Source: Woodsholea maritima DSM 17123 (lineage in GTDB: Bacteria; Pseudomonadota; Alphaproteobacteria; Caulobacterales; Maricaulaceae). Taken from it: a stretch of DNA of 64,000 nucleotides. Location: NCBI RefSeq assembly GCF_000382325.1, contig NZ_KB908059.1, positions 307,674 to 371,673 on the forward strand, in the 5' to 3' direction. The position numbers and the translations under genes are program-made. Shown in pieces: positions 1-9,646 of the stretch. The notes beneath the pieces are model-generated. The model was not told the DNA's origin. It saw nothing but the letters and a program-made list of their open reading frames with translations, and made no database searches. The stretch's first letter is position 1. Each line of letters opens with the position of its first letter.

Positions 1-1085
1 CCCAGAATGATCCCGGCAAGAGTGCCCAACACGCCAATCGCCGCACCAGAGATCAAGAAGACGCGCATGATCGCGCCCTGACTGGCCCCCATAGTGCGTA
101 AAATCGCAATATCGCGGGTTTTATTTTTCACCAGCATCACCAAGCCGGAAATAATATTCATCGCGGCAATCGCAACAATGATGGAGAGCAAGATCCGCAT
201 CATGGTGCGCTCAATCTGGAGGGCTTGCCAAAATTGACGGTTTTGCGTGCGCCAATCAAAGACCTGAGTACCGGGCGCGGTCATGTCACGAATGGCCTGG
301 ATCTGAGCATCAGGATTAGCCGGATTGTCCACCCGCACTTCGATATAATCCCCGCCGGGCGCACCATTAAAGAAGATTTGAGCTTGCTCAAACGGCATAA
401 AGATCATGATCCGGTCGAGATCTAGAACGCCGAAAGTGATGACCCCGCCGACCGTATAGGCTTTACGTCGCGGCACCGTGCCCATCGGCGTCACTGAGCC
501 ATTGGGCGAGAGGAGCGTAATTTCATCGCCCGCGCGCACCCCCAGATGGGACGCAATCCCCTGCCCGATCAAAATGACATTGCCACCATTATGACCGGTC
601 CCAAACTCATCCGCATTGCCTTGCGAAAAGCCTGCCCCGCCCGAATGCTCCTCGGAATTGATGATGGCATAATCACTGAGATCTTCAGGACGCACCCCGA
701 TCACTTGAACACCGACGCCCAAACGCCCAGAGCTGGCCAGCGCCTGGCCCAACACGACCGGACCCGCCTGATTGACGCCCGGGATCTGACGGATCTGATC
801 GGTCAGGGCATGAGTGGTGTCATTATCACGCTCAACCGGCACGACATAGACATGGGCCTGAGCCCCCAAAAGGCGTGATAGCAGCTCCGAACGGAAGCCA
901 TTCATCACACTCATCACCGCAATCAACGCGGTCACGGCCAGCATAATGCCGACAAAGGATATGACAGAGATCAAAGTCACCCCGCCATGACGGCGCTTGG
1001 TCATCAGATACCGCATCGCCAGCATGAACTCATAGCCACTAAAGGGGCGCGAGTTTTGAACACGGGGTGAGTTGACATCAGCCAT
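1..1085 (-). CDS. LolC/LolE-type lipoprotein-releasing permease (3' part outside window)
   Basis: Inner-membrane permease of the LolCDE ABC complex, which extracts lipoproteins from the inner membrane and hands them to LolA. About 361 codons are visible. An N-terminal membrane segment lies near residues 20-45 ([15 protein letters not shown]), followed by a periplasmic MacB_PCD-like domain, then the first FtsX membrane helix with the typical stretch [14 protein letters not shown]. The C-terminal helices lie beyond the window edge. The ATG at 1085 overlaps the end of proS by 8 bases, so it is translationally coupled and probably the last-but-one gene of a long operon with lolD next. Alphaproteobacteria often have a single LolC/E hybrid (LolF), so C and E cannot be told apart here. 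Confidence 0.85.
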   Translation of the reverse strand, partial: MADVNSPRVQNSRPFSGYEFMLAMRYLMTKRRHGGVTLISVISFVGIMLAVTALIAVMSVMNGFRSELLSRLLGAQAHVYVVPVERDNDTTHALTDQIRQIPGVNQAGPVVLGQALASSGRLGVGVQVIGVRPEDLSDYAIINSEEHSGGAGFSQGNADEFGTGHNGGNVILIGQGIASHLGVRAGDEITLLSPNGSVTPMGTVPRRKAYTVGGVITFGVLDLDRIMIFMPFEQAQIFFNGAPGGDYIEVRVDNPANPDAQIQAIRDMTAPGTQVFDWRTQNRQFWQALQIERTMMRILLSIIVAIAAMNIISGLVMLVKNKTRDIAILRTMGASQGAIMRVFLISGAAIGVLGTLAGIIL

Positions 1086-2424
1086 GGGCAAAGGCCCCTT
1101 CACATAGACGGTTGATCGCATCATCCAGGCTCAGCTCATGCTTTTCGCCTGTCGCACGCACTTTAACCTCAGCCTTACCGTCTTTGAGCCCTTTAGGTCC
1201 AATGACAAGCTGGTAAGGGATACCGATCAGCTCAGCGGTGGCGAACTTGCCGCCCGGACGCTCTTTGGTGTCATCGAGCAGCGCATCCTTGCCCGCCGCC
1301 AATAGGCGCGTATAGGCATCGTGCGAGGCCGCATCGGTGGCGTCATCACCCGCTTTAAGATTGATGACCACCACATCAAACGGCGCGATGGCTTCGGGCC
1401 ATTTACAGCCCGCCTCATCATGGTGAGCCTCGATAATCGCGCCCAACAGACGCGAAACACCCACACCATAAGAGCCCATCTGCACCGGACGTTCCTGCCC
1501 ATCGGGATACGCCACATAGGCCTTCATCGGTTCAGAATATTTGGTGCCGAAATTGAAGATGTGACCCACTTCAATCCCGCGCGCTGACAGGCGACGTTCT
1601 GCTGGGACTTCGGCTTCAAAACGCGCCGCGTCATGCATTTCTTCGGTCGCGGCATAAAGGGCGGTACGCGCATCGACCAGGTGTTGAAGATCGCTGTCGA
1701 AATCAACATCAGAACCCGGAACGGCCATATCGACCAGCTGAGCATCGCAGAAGACCTCGCTCTCACCGGTTTCGGCGAGCACGATGAATTCATGGGACAT
1801 ATCGCCCCCGATCGGGCCGGTATCGGCGCGCATGGGAACTGCCTTCAAGCCCATACGCGCAAACGTATTGAGATAAGCCACGAACATGCGGTTATAGGAA
1901 TGGCGCGCGCCATCCTCGTCCAGATCAAAGGAATAGGCATCCTTCATCAGAAATTCACGCCCGCGCATCACGCCAAAGCGCGGACGGATCTCGTCGCGGA
2001 ATTTCCACTGGATATGATAGAGAATTTTCGGCAGATCTTTGTAAGAGCGGGTATAGCCGCGGAAAATCTCCGTGATCATTTCCTCATTCGTGGGACCGTA
2101 AAGAAGATCGCGCTCATGACGGTCGACAATGCGCAGCATCTCTTTACCGTAATCATCATAGCGCCCACTTTCACGCCACAAATCAGCCGGTTGCAAAGTC
2201 GGCATCAACAGCTCGATGGCCCCGGCGCGGTTTTGCTCTTCGCGCACAATGGCTTCGATTTTACGCAAAACCTTTAATCCTAAGGGCAGCCAGGCATAAA
2301 TCCCGGCTGCTTCCTGGCGGATCATACCCGCACGCAGCATCAAACGGTGAGAGACAATCTGCGCCTCGGCAGGGGTTTCTTTTAAAACGGGCAGGAAAAA
2401 GCGAGACAAGCGCATGGCGGTCAA
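1078..2424 (-). CDS. proS: Prolyl-tRNA synthetase, short form
   Basis: Charges tRNA-Pro with proline in the cytoplasm. At 448 residues it is the short alphaproteobacterial type that lacks the editing (INS) domain of E. coli ProS (about 570 residues). Class II motifs are visible: motif 2 around [17 protein letters not shown] (about residues 140-160) and motif 3 at [13 protein letters not shown] (about 318-330), followed by the anticodon-binding domain. It lies 85 bases after the DUF1467 gene and overlaps the LolC/E start, which supports cotranscription. Lack of the INS domain implies that mischarged Ala-tRNA-Pro is cleared in trans, as known for this family. Confidence 0.95.
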   Translation of the reverse strand: MTAMRLSRFFLPVLKETPAEAQIVSHRLMLRAGMIRQEAAGIYAWLPLGLKVLRKIEAIVREEQNRAGAIELLMPTLQPADLWRESGRYDDYGKEMLRIVDRHERDLLYGPTNEEMITEIFRGYTRSYKDLPKILYHIQWKFRDEIRPRFGVMRGREFLMKDAYSFDLDEDGARHSYNRMFVAYLNTFARMGLKAVPMRADTGPIGGDMSHEFIVLAETGESEVFCDAQLVDMAVPGSDVDFDSDLQHLVDARTALYAATEEMHDAARFEAEVPAERRLSARGIEVGHIFNFGTKYSEPMKAYVAYPDGQERPVQMGSYGVGVSRLLGAIIEAHHDEAGCKWPEAIAPFDVVVINLKAGDDATDAASHDAYTRLLAAGKDALLDDTKERPGGKFATAELIGIPYQLVIGPKGLKDGKAEVKVRATGEKHELSLDDAINRLCEGAFAHG

Positions 2425-2509
2425 ACGCCCCTATCAGAACAGTGTTAAATCCAGGGGGTCACGCTTAAACCGCTCTGCGCGCGCGCACAAGACGGGCGTG
2501 AGCCCCGCT

Positions 2510-2896
2510 TCAGTAAAGGCCCAAACTGATGAGCCCGACTTTAAAAGGTTCAGGTGCGAAAATCGTGGGAAGATCTTCTAAATCCAACAGGTGGAATTCA
2601 ACAATGACGAAGAAGATCAACCAGAAAACCCCGGTGATCTGGCTGGTCCACCAGGCCTTCTTGCCCAACATAGGGTTGACCGGGGCACCGGGTTCAGATC
2701 CCGGCACAACACCATCCACGCTTTCTTGTTGACCCTGGACCCCGATGGGCAACATGGCAAAGAAAATCATCCACCAGCTAATGAGATACACCACCAACCC
2801 GGTGACAAACCCCACGCCATTATCAGGCAGAAACAGCTGGGCGATGACCAAAATCGCCACCAACCCCAAAATGCCATAGCCGAAATATTTCATCAC
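2510..2896 (-). CDS. DUF1467 family small membrane protein
   Basis: 128-residue membrane protein with three predicted helices (about residues 4-22, 28-50 and 84-105) and a hydrophilic linker carrying G-x-E-P-G-A-P-x-N-P and KKAWWT, features of the DUF1467 family restricted largely to Alphaproteobacteria. Function is unknown. Its ATG overlaps the stop of the methylmalonyl-CoA epimerase gene (ATGA type, 4 bases), and proS follows. The neighbourhood epimerase-DUF1467-proS is common in this class, which says it is a stable passenger of the operon rather than revealing a role. Confidence 0.8.
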   Translation of the reverse strand: MMKYFGYGILGLVAILVIAQLFLPDNGVGFVTGLVVYLISWWMIFFAMLPIGVQGQQESVDGVVPGSEPGAPVNPMLGKKAWWTSQITGVFWLIFFVIVEFHLLDLEDLPTIFAPEPFKVGLISLGLY

Positions 2897-3333
2897 GCAG
2901 GGTCCCCGTGATCGCCTTCGCCGGGCGCTTGCATCAATTCCACCAGAACGCCGCCGGTGTCTTTGGGATGGACGAATATCACTGGCACCCCATGGGCCCC
3001 GATATAAGGCTCGCCTGTGCCTAAAACTCGTGCCCCACGCGCGATCATGGCATCACGCGCCGCGATGATGTCTGCCACTTCAAAGCACATATGATGCTGG
3101 CCGCCTGCGGGGTTTTTCTCCAGGAATTTATGGATCGGGCTCGCCTCCCCCAAAGGTTCAATCAGCTCAATCTGCATATTGGGAAGGCTGACAAAGACCA
3201 CACGCACACCTAAGTGGGCGAAATCCTTCGCCGGTGTTGCCTCGCTCGCCCCATAAAGCTCCGCATAGACTTTGGCGGCGGCCTCTACATTGGGGCAAGC
3301 CACCCCCACATGATTTAAACGTCCGATCTTCAT
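2893..3333 (-). CDS. mce: Methylmalonyl-CoA epimerase
   Basis: Interconverts (R)- and (S)-methylmalonyl-CoA in propionate and odd-chain catabolism. The 146 residues form a VOC/glyoxalase fold: His8 in NHVGVACPNVEAA, His80/His81 in GGQHHMCFEV and Glu132 in GVLVELMQ match the metal and base ligands of the family. Full length. It starts 21 bases after the RNase J stop and overlaps the DUF1467 start. Confidence 0.92.
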   Translation of the reverse strand: MKIGRLNHVGVACPNVEAAAKVYAELYGASEATPAKDFAHLGVRVVFVSLPNMQIELIEPLGEASPIHKFLEKNPAGGQHHMCFEVADIIAARDAMIARGARVLGTGEPYIGAHGVPVIFVHPKDTGGVLVELMQAPGEGDHGDPA

Positions 3334-3354
3334 GGCGCTCCTCCCCGTTCGTAT

Positions 3355-5034
3355 TTAGGCTACGCTCAAAACGCTGACCTCAACATGGGGTTTCTTACCC
3401 CATATGCGTTGGGCTTCACGTCTGACAGCCAGGCGTACTTCTTCTTCGACCTTTTCCTCATCGCGCTTATCGCGTTTTGACAGGCGATCAAAGGCCCGCT
3501 CGGCCACATCGGCGAGATCGTCCAAGAACTCATCCAGCCCATAATCTGGCGTATCGGGCAGCCCCATCGCACGCACATCCGGGCCAGCCAACAGCTTTCC
3601 GTGATCCGACATCACCATAGCCACGCCGACATGACCGGCGAAACTCAACCGACGACGTTCTTTGATGGAGAGGGCATCGGCCTCGGTGATGAAATTGCCA
3701 TCAACATGCAGGCGGCCCGCGGGCGCTTCATCCACCACAAAGGCCCCGTTCTGAGTGATGCGGATCATGTCACCATTCTTGGGTGAAAGCGTATGGGGGA
3801 TCTGCAAGGAGGCTGCGAATTGTGCATGTTCCATCAAATGGCGACGCTCCCCATGGACGGGGATGGCGATATGAGGTTTGGCCCATTGATACATTTGACG
3901 AAGCTCTTCCCGGCAGGGATGGCCAGAGACGTGAATGCCGCGATCTTTCTCGGTCACCAGCTTAACACCGCGTGCGGCCAGCCGGTTCATCAGATCAAAA
4001 ATGCCGCGCTCATTACCCGGAATAACCCGGCTGGAGAAAATCACCGTATCGCCCGCGCCAAGCGTCACATTGCGGTGGGAGCCTTCGGCAATACGCGAGA
4101 GCGCCGCGCGCGGTTCGCCTTGCGAGCCCGTACACAGATAGAGGATTTTCTCCGGCGGGAAATAACCGGCCTCTTCCTCTTCCACGAAGGGCGCACAATC
4201 AGCGAGCAGGCCGACATGCTTGGCCGCCGCCGTCATGCGATACATGGATCGCCCCACCAGGCAGACCCGGCGGCCATTGGCCTCGGCGGCCTTAATGGCG
4301 GTTTCAAGACGCGCGACGTTGGAGGCGAAAGCAGCGATGGCGACCTTACCGGTCTGCTCCCCCACCAGCTTGATCATCTCCTCGCGCACATCGCCTTCTG
4401 AGCCAGACTCGCCCTTGTTAAAGACATTGGTGCTGTCACAGACCATGGCCAGCACGCCTTCATCACCCAAGGCTTCCAGCGCGCGCGAATCCGTCACGGC
4501 TCCGATCAAGGGATCGGGGTCAAGTTTCCAATCGCCCGTGTGCAGAATAAGCCCCTCTGGAGTGCGAATGGCCAGGCCATTGGGCTCCGGGATGGAGTGG
4601 GTCAGGGTCACCAATTGCAGATCAAATGGCCCCAGCACAAAGCGGGAGTTGAGCCCGATTTCATGCAGCTCCGCCTCATCCAGCAAACCATGTTCAGCCA
4701 GACGATCGCGCACCAGATAGGCGGTAAAGGGTGTGGCATAGATCGGGGGCTGGCCCAGGCGTCGCCACAAATGGGCCACCGCGCCCATATGATCTTCGTG
4801 CGCATGGGTCAGAACAATCGCAATCAGATCATCACGATGTTCTTCAATAAAGCGGCTATCAGGCATGATGATATCAATGCCCGGTGTGGATAAATCGCCA
4901 AAGGTCACCCCGCAATCTACGAGAATCCATTTGCGATCACTCTCTGGCCCATAGCCATAGAGGTTGAAGTTCATGCCAATTTCGTCAGATCCCCCAAGGG
5001 GAAGGAAATAGAGCCCGTTTTCGGCTGCGTTCAC
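3355..5034 (-). CDS. rnj: Ribonuclease J
   Basis: Metallo-beta-lactamase/beta-CASP ribonuclease with endo- and 5'-exonuclease activity, used for mRNA decay and rRNA maturation in Alphaproteobacteria. The zinc motif HAHEDH lies at residues 77-82, and the beta-CASP region includes VPVHGE. I choose the GTG at 5034 (protein starts V/M-NAAENGLYF): it sits 5 bases after the coaX stop and has AAAGGA 7 bases upstream. The upstream ATG at 5139 would add 35 unrelated residues buried in coaX. The resulting 559 residues fit the family (about 555-560). Confidence 0.93.
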   Translation of the reverse strand: MNAAENGLYFLPLGGSDEIGMNFNLYGYGPESDRKWILVDCGVTFGDLSTPGIDIIMPDSRFIEEHRDDLIAIVLTHAHEDHMGAVAHLWRRLGQPPIYATPFTAYLVRDRLAEHGLLDEAELHEIGLNSRFVLGPFDLQLVTLTHSIPEPNGLAIRTPEGLILHTGDWKLDPDPLIGAVTDSRALEALGDEGVLAMVCDSTNVFNKGESGSEGDVREEMIKLVGEQTGKVAIAAFASNVARLETAIKAAEANGRRVCLVGRSMYRMTAAAKHVGLLADCAPFVEEEEAGYFPPEKILYLCTGSQGEPRAALSRIAEGSHRNVTLGAGDTVIFSSRVIPGNERGIFDLMNRLAARGVKLVTEKDRGIHVSGHPCREELRQMYQWAKPHIAIPVHGERRHLMEHAQFAASLQIPHTLSPKNGDMIRITQNGAFVVDEAPAGRLHVDGNFITEADALSIKERRRLSFAGHVGVAMVMSDHGKLLAGPDVRAMGLPDTPDYGLDEFLDDLADVAERAFDRLSKRDKRDEEKVEEEVRLAVRREAQRIWGKKPHVEVSVLSVA

Positions 5035-5038
5035 ACGT

Positions 5039-5809
5039 TTATCCTTTGTTTCTTTTCCATATTTCGTAAAGACCGCGAATGGTGACATCCGGGTCGAAAT
5101 GTTCGATTTCTTTTGAGGCTCCCTCGAACAAGGAGGCAATTCCGCCTGTGGCGATCACCGTCATCGGTGCGCCATATTCATCCTTGACCTGATTAACCAG
5201 GCCGTCGATCAGATTGATATAGCCCCAGAACACGCCAGACTGCATGGCCTGAACGGTGGAGCGTCCAATAACTTTTTCCGGGCGCTGAATGGCAATACGC
5301 GGTAATTGCGCCGCCGCCTCGTGAAGCGCCATCATGGACAGATTGATGCCCGGAGCAATAATCCCGCCTTCAAACGCGCCATCGCTTGAAACGATGTCGA
5401 ACGTCGTCGCGGTACCTGAATCGACAATAATCAACGCGCCCGGATATTTGACATGACAGCCCAGAGCATTGACCAGGCGATCCGCGCCAGCTTCAGAAGG
5501 GCGATCAATGCGCACTTCAATACCAATATTGACATTGGCATCGCCGATCACCATCGGTTCTTGCTTGACATAGCGCCGCGCCAGATTGCGCAGATTGAAC
5601 ACCGATTGGGGCACGACCGAGGAAATGATGCAATCGGTAAGATCGCTAAAGCGCAACCCGGTAAGGGCCATCAATTGACCCAACCAGACGGCATATTCAT
5701 CCGCCGTGCGCCCGGTATGGGTCGCTGCACGCCATTGCGCGATCCAGTCGCGTCCATCATGAATGGCAAACAGGGTATTGGTATTGCCGCAATCGATCGC
5801 TAACAGCAT
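5039..5809 (-). CDS. coaX: Type III pantothenate kinase
   Basis: Phosphorylates pantothenate, the first step of coenzyme A synthesis. 256 residues, full length. ASKHA-fold signatures are visible: DCGNTNT at residues 6-12 (phosphate loop), [10 protein letters not shown] in the middle and DSGTATTFD (second phosphate loop). Type III enzymes are insensitive to CoA feedback. It sits between birA and rnj, the usual alphaproteobacterial order, and its stop precedes the RNase J start by 5 bases. Confidence 0.95.
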   Translation of the reverse strand: MLLAIDCGNTNTLFAIHDGRDWIAQWRAATHTGRTADEYAVWLGQLMALTGLRFSDLTDCIISSVVPQSVFNLRNLARRYVKQEPMVIGDANVNIGIEVRIDRPSEAGADRLVNALGCHVKYPGALIIVDSGTATTFDIVSSDGAFEGGIIAPGINLSMMALHEAAAQLPRIAIQRPEKVIGRSTVQAMQSGVFWGYINLIDGLVNQVKDEYGAPMTVIATGGIASLFEGASKEIEHFDPDVTIRGLYEIWKRNKG

Positions 5810-5876
5810 GAAAAGGCCTTACGGGGTATTTGCGCCAAGATCAAGACGCATGGGCTGAGACGAATATAGGACTGGC

Positions 5877-6620
5877 TTAGAAAAACACATCCCCTGCGGT
5901 GATATACCGTCTGTGACCATCGGGCAAATCAAGTCGCAGAGCGCCTTCAGGGGTCAGATCGGCAAACACGCCTTCAAGCGTTTCCTTGTCCAAACGGACC
6001 TGACACGTCCCGCCCAGGCCATAAGCGCGCCTTAGCCATGCATCGCGTAAAGGGGCAAAGCCGCGCTCGGCCCACCGCAAACGCCATTGATCAAAGCTCG
6101 CCGCCAATTGGCGCAGCGCCGTATCGCCATCAATGGCCCGGCCATGGGCGGACAAATGGGTCGCCGAACGTTCACTATCCTCAGGGTGGGCGGCCAGATT
6201 GACGCCAATCCCAACAGCCAGCCACAAACCACCAGTTGGGGCTTGACCGGACTCCAGTAAAATACCGGCGATCTTTCGGCCCTGAACCAAAACATCATTG
6301 GGCCATTTCAGCCCCAGGCAAGACGGATCGTCCAACACACCATCGGCCAGATCGGCGACGGCCAGCGCCGCCGCAAAGGACAGCTGTGCAGCTTCGGCTG
6401 GACTGGCGCTCAAACGGTAAAGCCCGGTGGTGAAGAGATTACCCTCCAGCCCGGACCAGGCCCGGCCCCGGCGCCCGCGGCCCGCGCTTTGCCGGTCGGC
6501 GCGGATCCAGAGCGGGCCATATTCGCCCGCTTCAACGCGGCGTTTAGCTTCGGCATTGGTGGAGTCCACCTCGGCCAAAGTTTCAAAGCGCAAAGATGGA
6601 AAAGAGGAGGAAAGCCTCAT
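5877..6620 (-). CDS. birA: Biotin-[acetyl-CoA-carboxylase] ligase
   Basis: Attaches biotin to the carrier Lys of AccB (encoded at 43581-44072 in this window) and other carboxylases. 247 residues, single catalytic domain without the DNA-binding N-terminus of E. coli BirA, so it is a ligase and not a repressor. The biotin-binding motif ADRQSAGRGRRGR lies near residues 41-53 and LKWPNDVLV near 103. It lies 45 bases after nuoN in the nuo-birA-coaX-rnj order. Confidence 0.92.
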   Translation of the reverse strand: MRLSSSFPSLRFETLAEVDSTNAEAKRRVEAGEYGPLWIRADRQSAGRGRRGRAWSGLEGNLFTTGLYRLSASPAEAAQLSFAAALAVADLADGVLDDPSCLGLKWPNDVLVQGRKIAGILLESGQAPTGGLWLAVGIGVNLAAHPEDSERSATHLSAHGRAIDGDTALRQLAASFDQWRLRWAERGFAPLRDAWLRRAYGLGGTCQVRLDKETLEGVFADLTPEGALRLDLPDGHRRYITAGDVFF

Positions 6621-6665
6621 GCCCCCCTCCCCTTGTTCAAACCCAACCTTAAAGGCACGACGCGC

Positions 6666-8117
6666 TTAGCCAAGGCCGCTACCGGCCTGCATGACAAAGC
6701 GGAACATCACATACATGAACGGTAGCAGCGCCACAGTGGCCGAACCCGTCACCAACACCACCGCATTGACGCTGAAGGTAGCGGGCAAGAAGCTGGAGCC
6801 ATCGGGTTCATCAAACCAGATGACCTTCACGACGCGCAGATAATAGGCCATCGACACGACGGATAAGAGACCGGCAATCACCGTGAAGATGATCAAACCC
6901 GAGCTGACCGCCGCATAGAAAACGAAGAGCTTACCAAAGAAACCAACGAAGAAGGGCAAACCGCCAATCGACAGCATCAGTGCAGTCATGGACCAACCCA
7001 GGCCCGGACGTGTTTGCGCAAGACCGGCCAGATCCTCGATCCGCTCCACCATGCCATCAGAGCGACGCATGGAGAGGACGATACCAAAGCTACCCGCCAC
7101 CGAAATCACATAGAGGGTCAGGTAAAGCAGTAAAGCCCACAGACCGATGGACGTTCCCGCGGCCAGACCGACCAGGGCAAAGCCCATATTCCCGATCGAA
7201 GAATAGGCCAGCAGACGCTTGATATTGGTCTGGGTCAGCGCACCGAACGCCCCCACTGCCATGGACAGCACAGACAGCACCATGACCACTTGCTGCCAAT
7301 CATGGACCATTTCGGCGAAAGGCTGCATCAAAACGCGGGCAATCAAAGCCATCGCGGCAAGCTTGGGCGCGGTCGCGAAGAAAGCCGTAACCGGCGTGGG
7401 TGAGCCTTCATAGACATCGGGCGTCCACATATGGAAAGGCGCAGCTGAGATTTTGAACGCCAAGCCCGACAATAAGAAGATCATGCCGAACATCAGACCC
7501 AGGCTGGGCTCTGCGGCCACCGCTTCGGCGATCCCGGCAAAATTGGTTGTGCCGGAGAAGCCATAGATCAAGGACGCACCATAGAGAAGCAAGCCTGAGG
7601 ACAGCGCGCCCAGTACGAAATATTTAAGGCCCGCCTCAGAGGCGCGCAGCGAATCCCGGTTGAACGCGGCCAGCACATACAGCGCCAAGGATTGTAGCTC
7701 TAGCCCCATATACATGGTTATGAGGTCATTGGCCGAAACCATGATCGTCATCCCCAGCACGGACAAAGCCATCAAGATGGGATATTCGAATTTCGCCAGC
7801 TTTTCCTGCTCAAGATAGTTTTGAGCCAGGATCAGGGAAATGAACGCCGCCAACAGCACAGCCGCTTTGGCATAACGCGAGAAATCATCAACGATCAATG
7901 CGCCCTGGAAGGCGGTTCCGCCTTCACTAGGCACATAGAAGATCGAGACCAAAGCCGCCACCAGGAACAAGGCCAAGGTCAACAGCGAGACGATACGCGC
8001 CGCGCCGTCTTGAGCCCTGGTATAGGCCCCGACCATCAAGAAGGCCATGGCCCCAACCGCAAGAAGCACTTCTGGAGCGAGTAACCGAAGATCGGCAAGA
8101 AGAAGGTCGCCAGTCAT
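6666..8117 (-). CDS. nuoN: NADH-quinone oxidoreductase subunit N
   Basis: Antiporter-like membrane subunit of complex I (483 residues, about 14 helices) that pumps protons. Conserved charged residues lie within helices, for example in FKISAAPFHMWTPDVYEGSP, typical of NuoL/M/N. It closes the nuo gene order 15 bases after nuoM. Full length. Confidence 0.95.
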   Translation of the reverse strand: MTGDLLLADLRLLAPEVLLAVGAMAFLMVGAYTRAQDGAARIVSLLTLALFLVAALVSIFYVPSEGGTAFQGALIVDDFSRYAKAAVLLAAFISLILAQNYLEQEKLAKFEYPILMALSVLGMTIMVSANDLITMYMGLELQSLALYVLAAFNRDSLRASEAGLKYFVLGALSSGLLLYGASLIYGFSGTTNFAGIAEAVAAEPSLGLMFGMIFLLSGLAFKISAAPFHMWTPDVYEGSPTPVTAFFATAPKLAAMALIARVLMQPFAEMVHDWQQVVMVLSVLSMAVGAFGALTQTNIKRLLAYSSIGNMGFALVGLAAGTSIGLWALLLYLTLYVISVAGSFGIVLSMRRSDGMVERIEDLAGLAQTRPGLGWSMTALMLSIGGLPFFVGFFGKLFVFYAAVSSGLIIFTVIAGLLSVVSMAYYLRVVKVIWFDEPDGSSFLPATFSVNAVVLVTGSATVALLPFMYVMFRFVMQAGSGLG

Positions 8118-8132
8118 AAGCTACATCCGTCC

Positions 8133-9644
8133 TTAGCTGGCCGGCGCGGCAAGCGCGGCATTATAATGATGGACCAAAGCATCCACGGCCGTAGTCGTGA
8201 AGTCCGTGATCGGTGTGGTGAAGAAGCCGAAATAGATCGTCAAAGCGGCCAGAACGCCCAGATTGATCCATTCGCGTGTATCCAAATCGGTGGCGATATT
8301 CAGCTTCTCATTCGTCATCTCACCAAAGACCACTTTCTTATAAAGGGTCAGCATGTAGACGGCGGAGAAAATGACGCCCAGAGCAGCCCCGGCGGCAACA
8401 CGCGGATCAACCTGGAACACACCGGCCATGGTCATGATCTCACCCACAAAGCCCGACGTTCCGGGCAGCCCGACATTGGCCATGGTGAAGAGACCAAAGA
8501 TCGCCGCATAGACCGGCATCTTATGGACCAAGCCGCCATAAAAGGCGATTTCACGGGTATGGAAGCGATCATAGATCACACCAACGCACAAGAAAAGCGC
8601 AGCCGAAATCAAACCGTGAGAGATCATCTGGAAGATCGCACCTTGCACCCCGACATCGGTCATGGAGAAAATCCCCATGGTGACAAAGCCCATATGCGCC
8701 ACAGAAGAATAGGCGATCAGTTTTTTAATGTCTGTCTGACGGAAAGCCACGATGGAGGTGTAGACGATCGCAATGATCGACAAGACGAACACCAAAGGCG
8801 CAAACAACTCAGACGCATTTGGGAACATCGGGATCGAGAAGCGTAAGAAGCCATAGCCGCCCAGCTTCAACAAGACACCGGCCAGCAGAACCGAACCGGC
8901 CGTTGGGGCCTGAACGTGGGCATCAGGCAACCAGGTATGAACCGGCCACATCGGCATCTTCACCGCGAAAGAGGCAAAGAAGGCCAGCCATAGCCAGGTT
9001 TGAACTTGCGCGCCGAACTCAAAGGCTTGCAAGGCTTCGATATCGGTGGTGCCGGCCTGGATGAACATCACAATCATCGCGACCAGCATCAAAATCGAGC
9101 CCAGGAAAGTATAGAGGAAGAATTTGAACGCGGCGTAGATCCGGTTCGCGCCCCCCCAGACCCCGATGATCAAGAACATCGGGATCAATGAGCCTTCGAA
9201 GAAGATATAGAAAAGGATGATGTCTAGCGAGCTGAAGACCCCCATGATGAGGGTTTCCAGCAGCAAGAAGGCCGCCATGTAATCGGCAACGCGGGTTTCA
9301 ACCTTCCAGCTGGCCAGCACGCAGATCGGCATCAAGAAACCGGTCAGAACGATCAGCAGAACGGACATGCCGTCTACGCCGAGCTTATAATTGATCCCGA
9401 CCGCTGAAAGCCAGCTGACTTGCTCAACAAATTGATAGCCCGTAGCCGATTTATCAAAATCCAGCGCCAACCAGCAGGTCAGAATAAAGACAAAGCCCGT
9501 TACGAAGAGCGCGGCACCGCGGACATTTTTCTCCATCAAGGTCTGGTCGCTTTTGCGCATGGCAATTTTCAGCGCCAGGATCAAGACCGCCCCAATGGTG
9601 GGGAAGAAAGTGATCGCGGAGAGGATAGGAAGTTGGTCTAACAT
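8133..9644 (-). CDS. nuoM: NADH-quinone oxidoreductase subunit M
   Basis: Antiporter-like proton-pumping subunit of complex I. I choose the ATG at 9644 (MLDQLPILS), 2 bases after the nuoL stop; an upstream start at 9677 would intrude into nuoL and adds residues not typical of NuoM. The 503 residues are hydrophobic throughout and carry the signature [19 protein letters not shown] with its conserved Lys and His. Translationally coupled to nuoL. Confidence 0.95.
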   Translation of the reverse strand: MLDQLPILSAITFFPTIGAVLILALKIAMRKSDQTLMEKNVRGAALFVTGFVFILTCWLALDFDKSATGYQFVEQVSWLSAVGINYKLGVDGMSVLLIVLTGFLMPICVLASWKVETRVADYMAAFLLLETLIMGVFSSLDIILFYIFFEGSLIPMFLIIGVWGGANRIYAAFKFFLYTFLGSILMLVAMIVMFIQAGTTDIEALQAFEFGAQVQTWLWLAFFASFAVKMPMWPVHTWLPDAHVQAPTAGSVLLAGVLLKLGGYGFLRFSIPMFPNASELFAPLVFVLSIIAIVYTSIVAFRQTDIKKLIAYSSVAHMGFVTMGIFSMTDVGVQGAIFQMISHGLISAALFLCVGVIYDRFHTREIAFYGGLVHKMPVYAAIFGLFTMANVGLPGTSGFVGEIMTMAGVFQVDPRVAAGAALGVIFSAVYMLTLYKKVVFGEMTNEKLNIATDLDTREWINLGVLAALTIYFGFFTTPITDFTTTAVDALVHHYNAALAAPAS

Positions 9645-9646
9645 CT

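Noticed and set aside
1633..2277. 214-codon plus-strand frame
   Set aside because: Antisense to proS motif 2 region; an artefact of codon bias.
5034..5139. Longer ATG start for RNase J at 5139
   Set aside because: Would overlap coaX by 100 bases and add residues without similarity to the family; the GTG at 5034 has a good SD.
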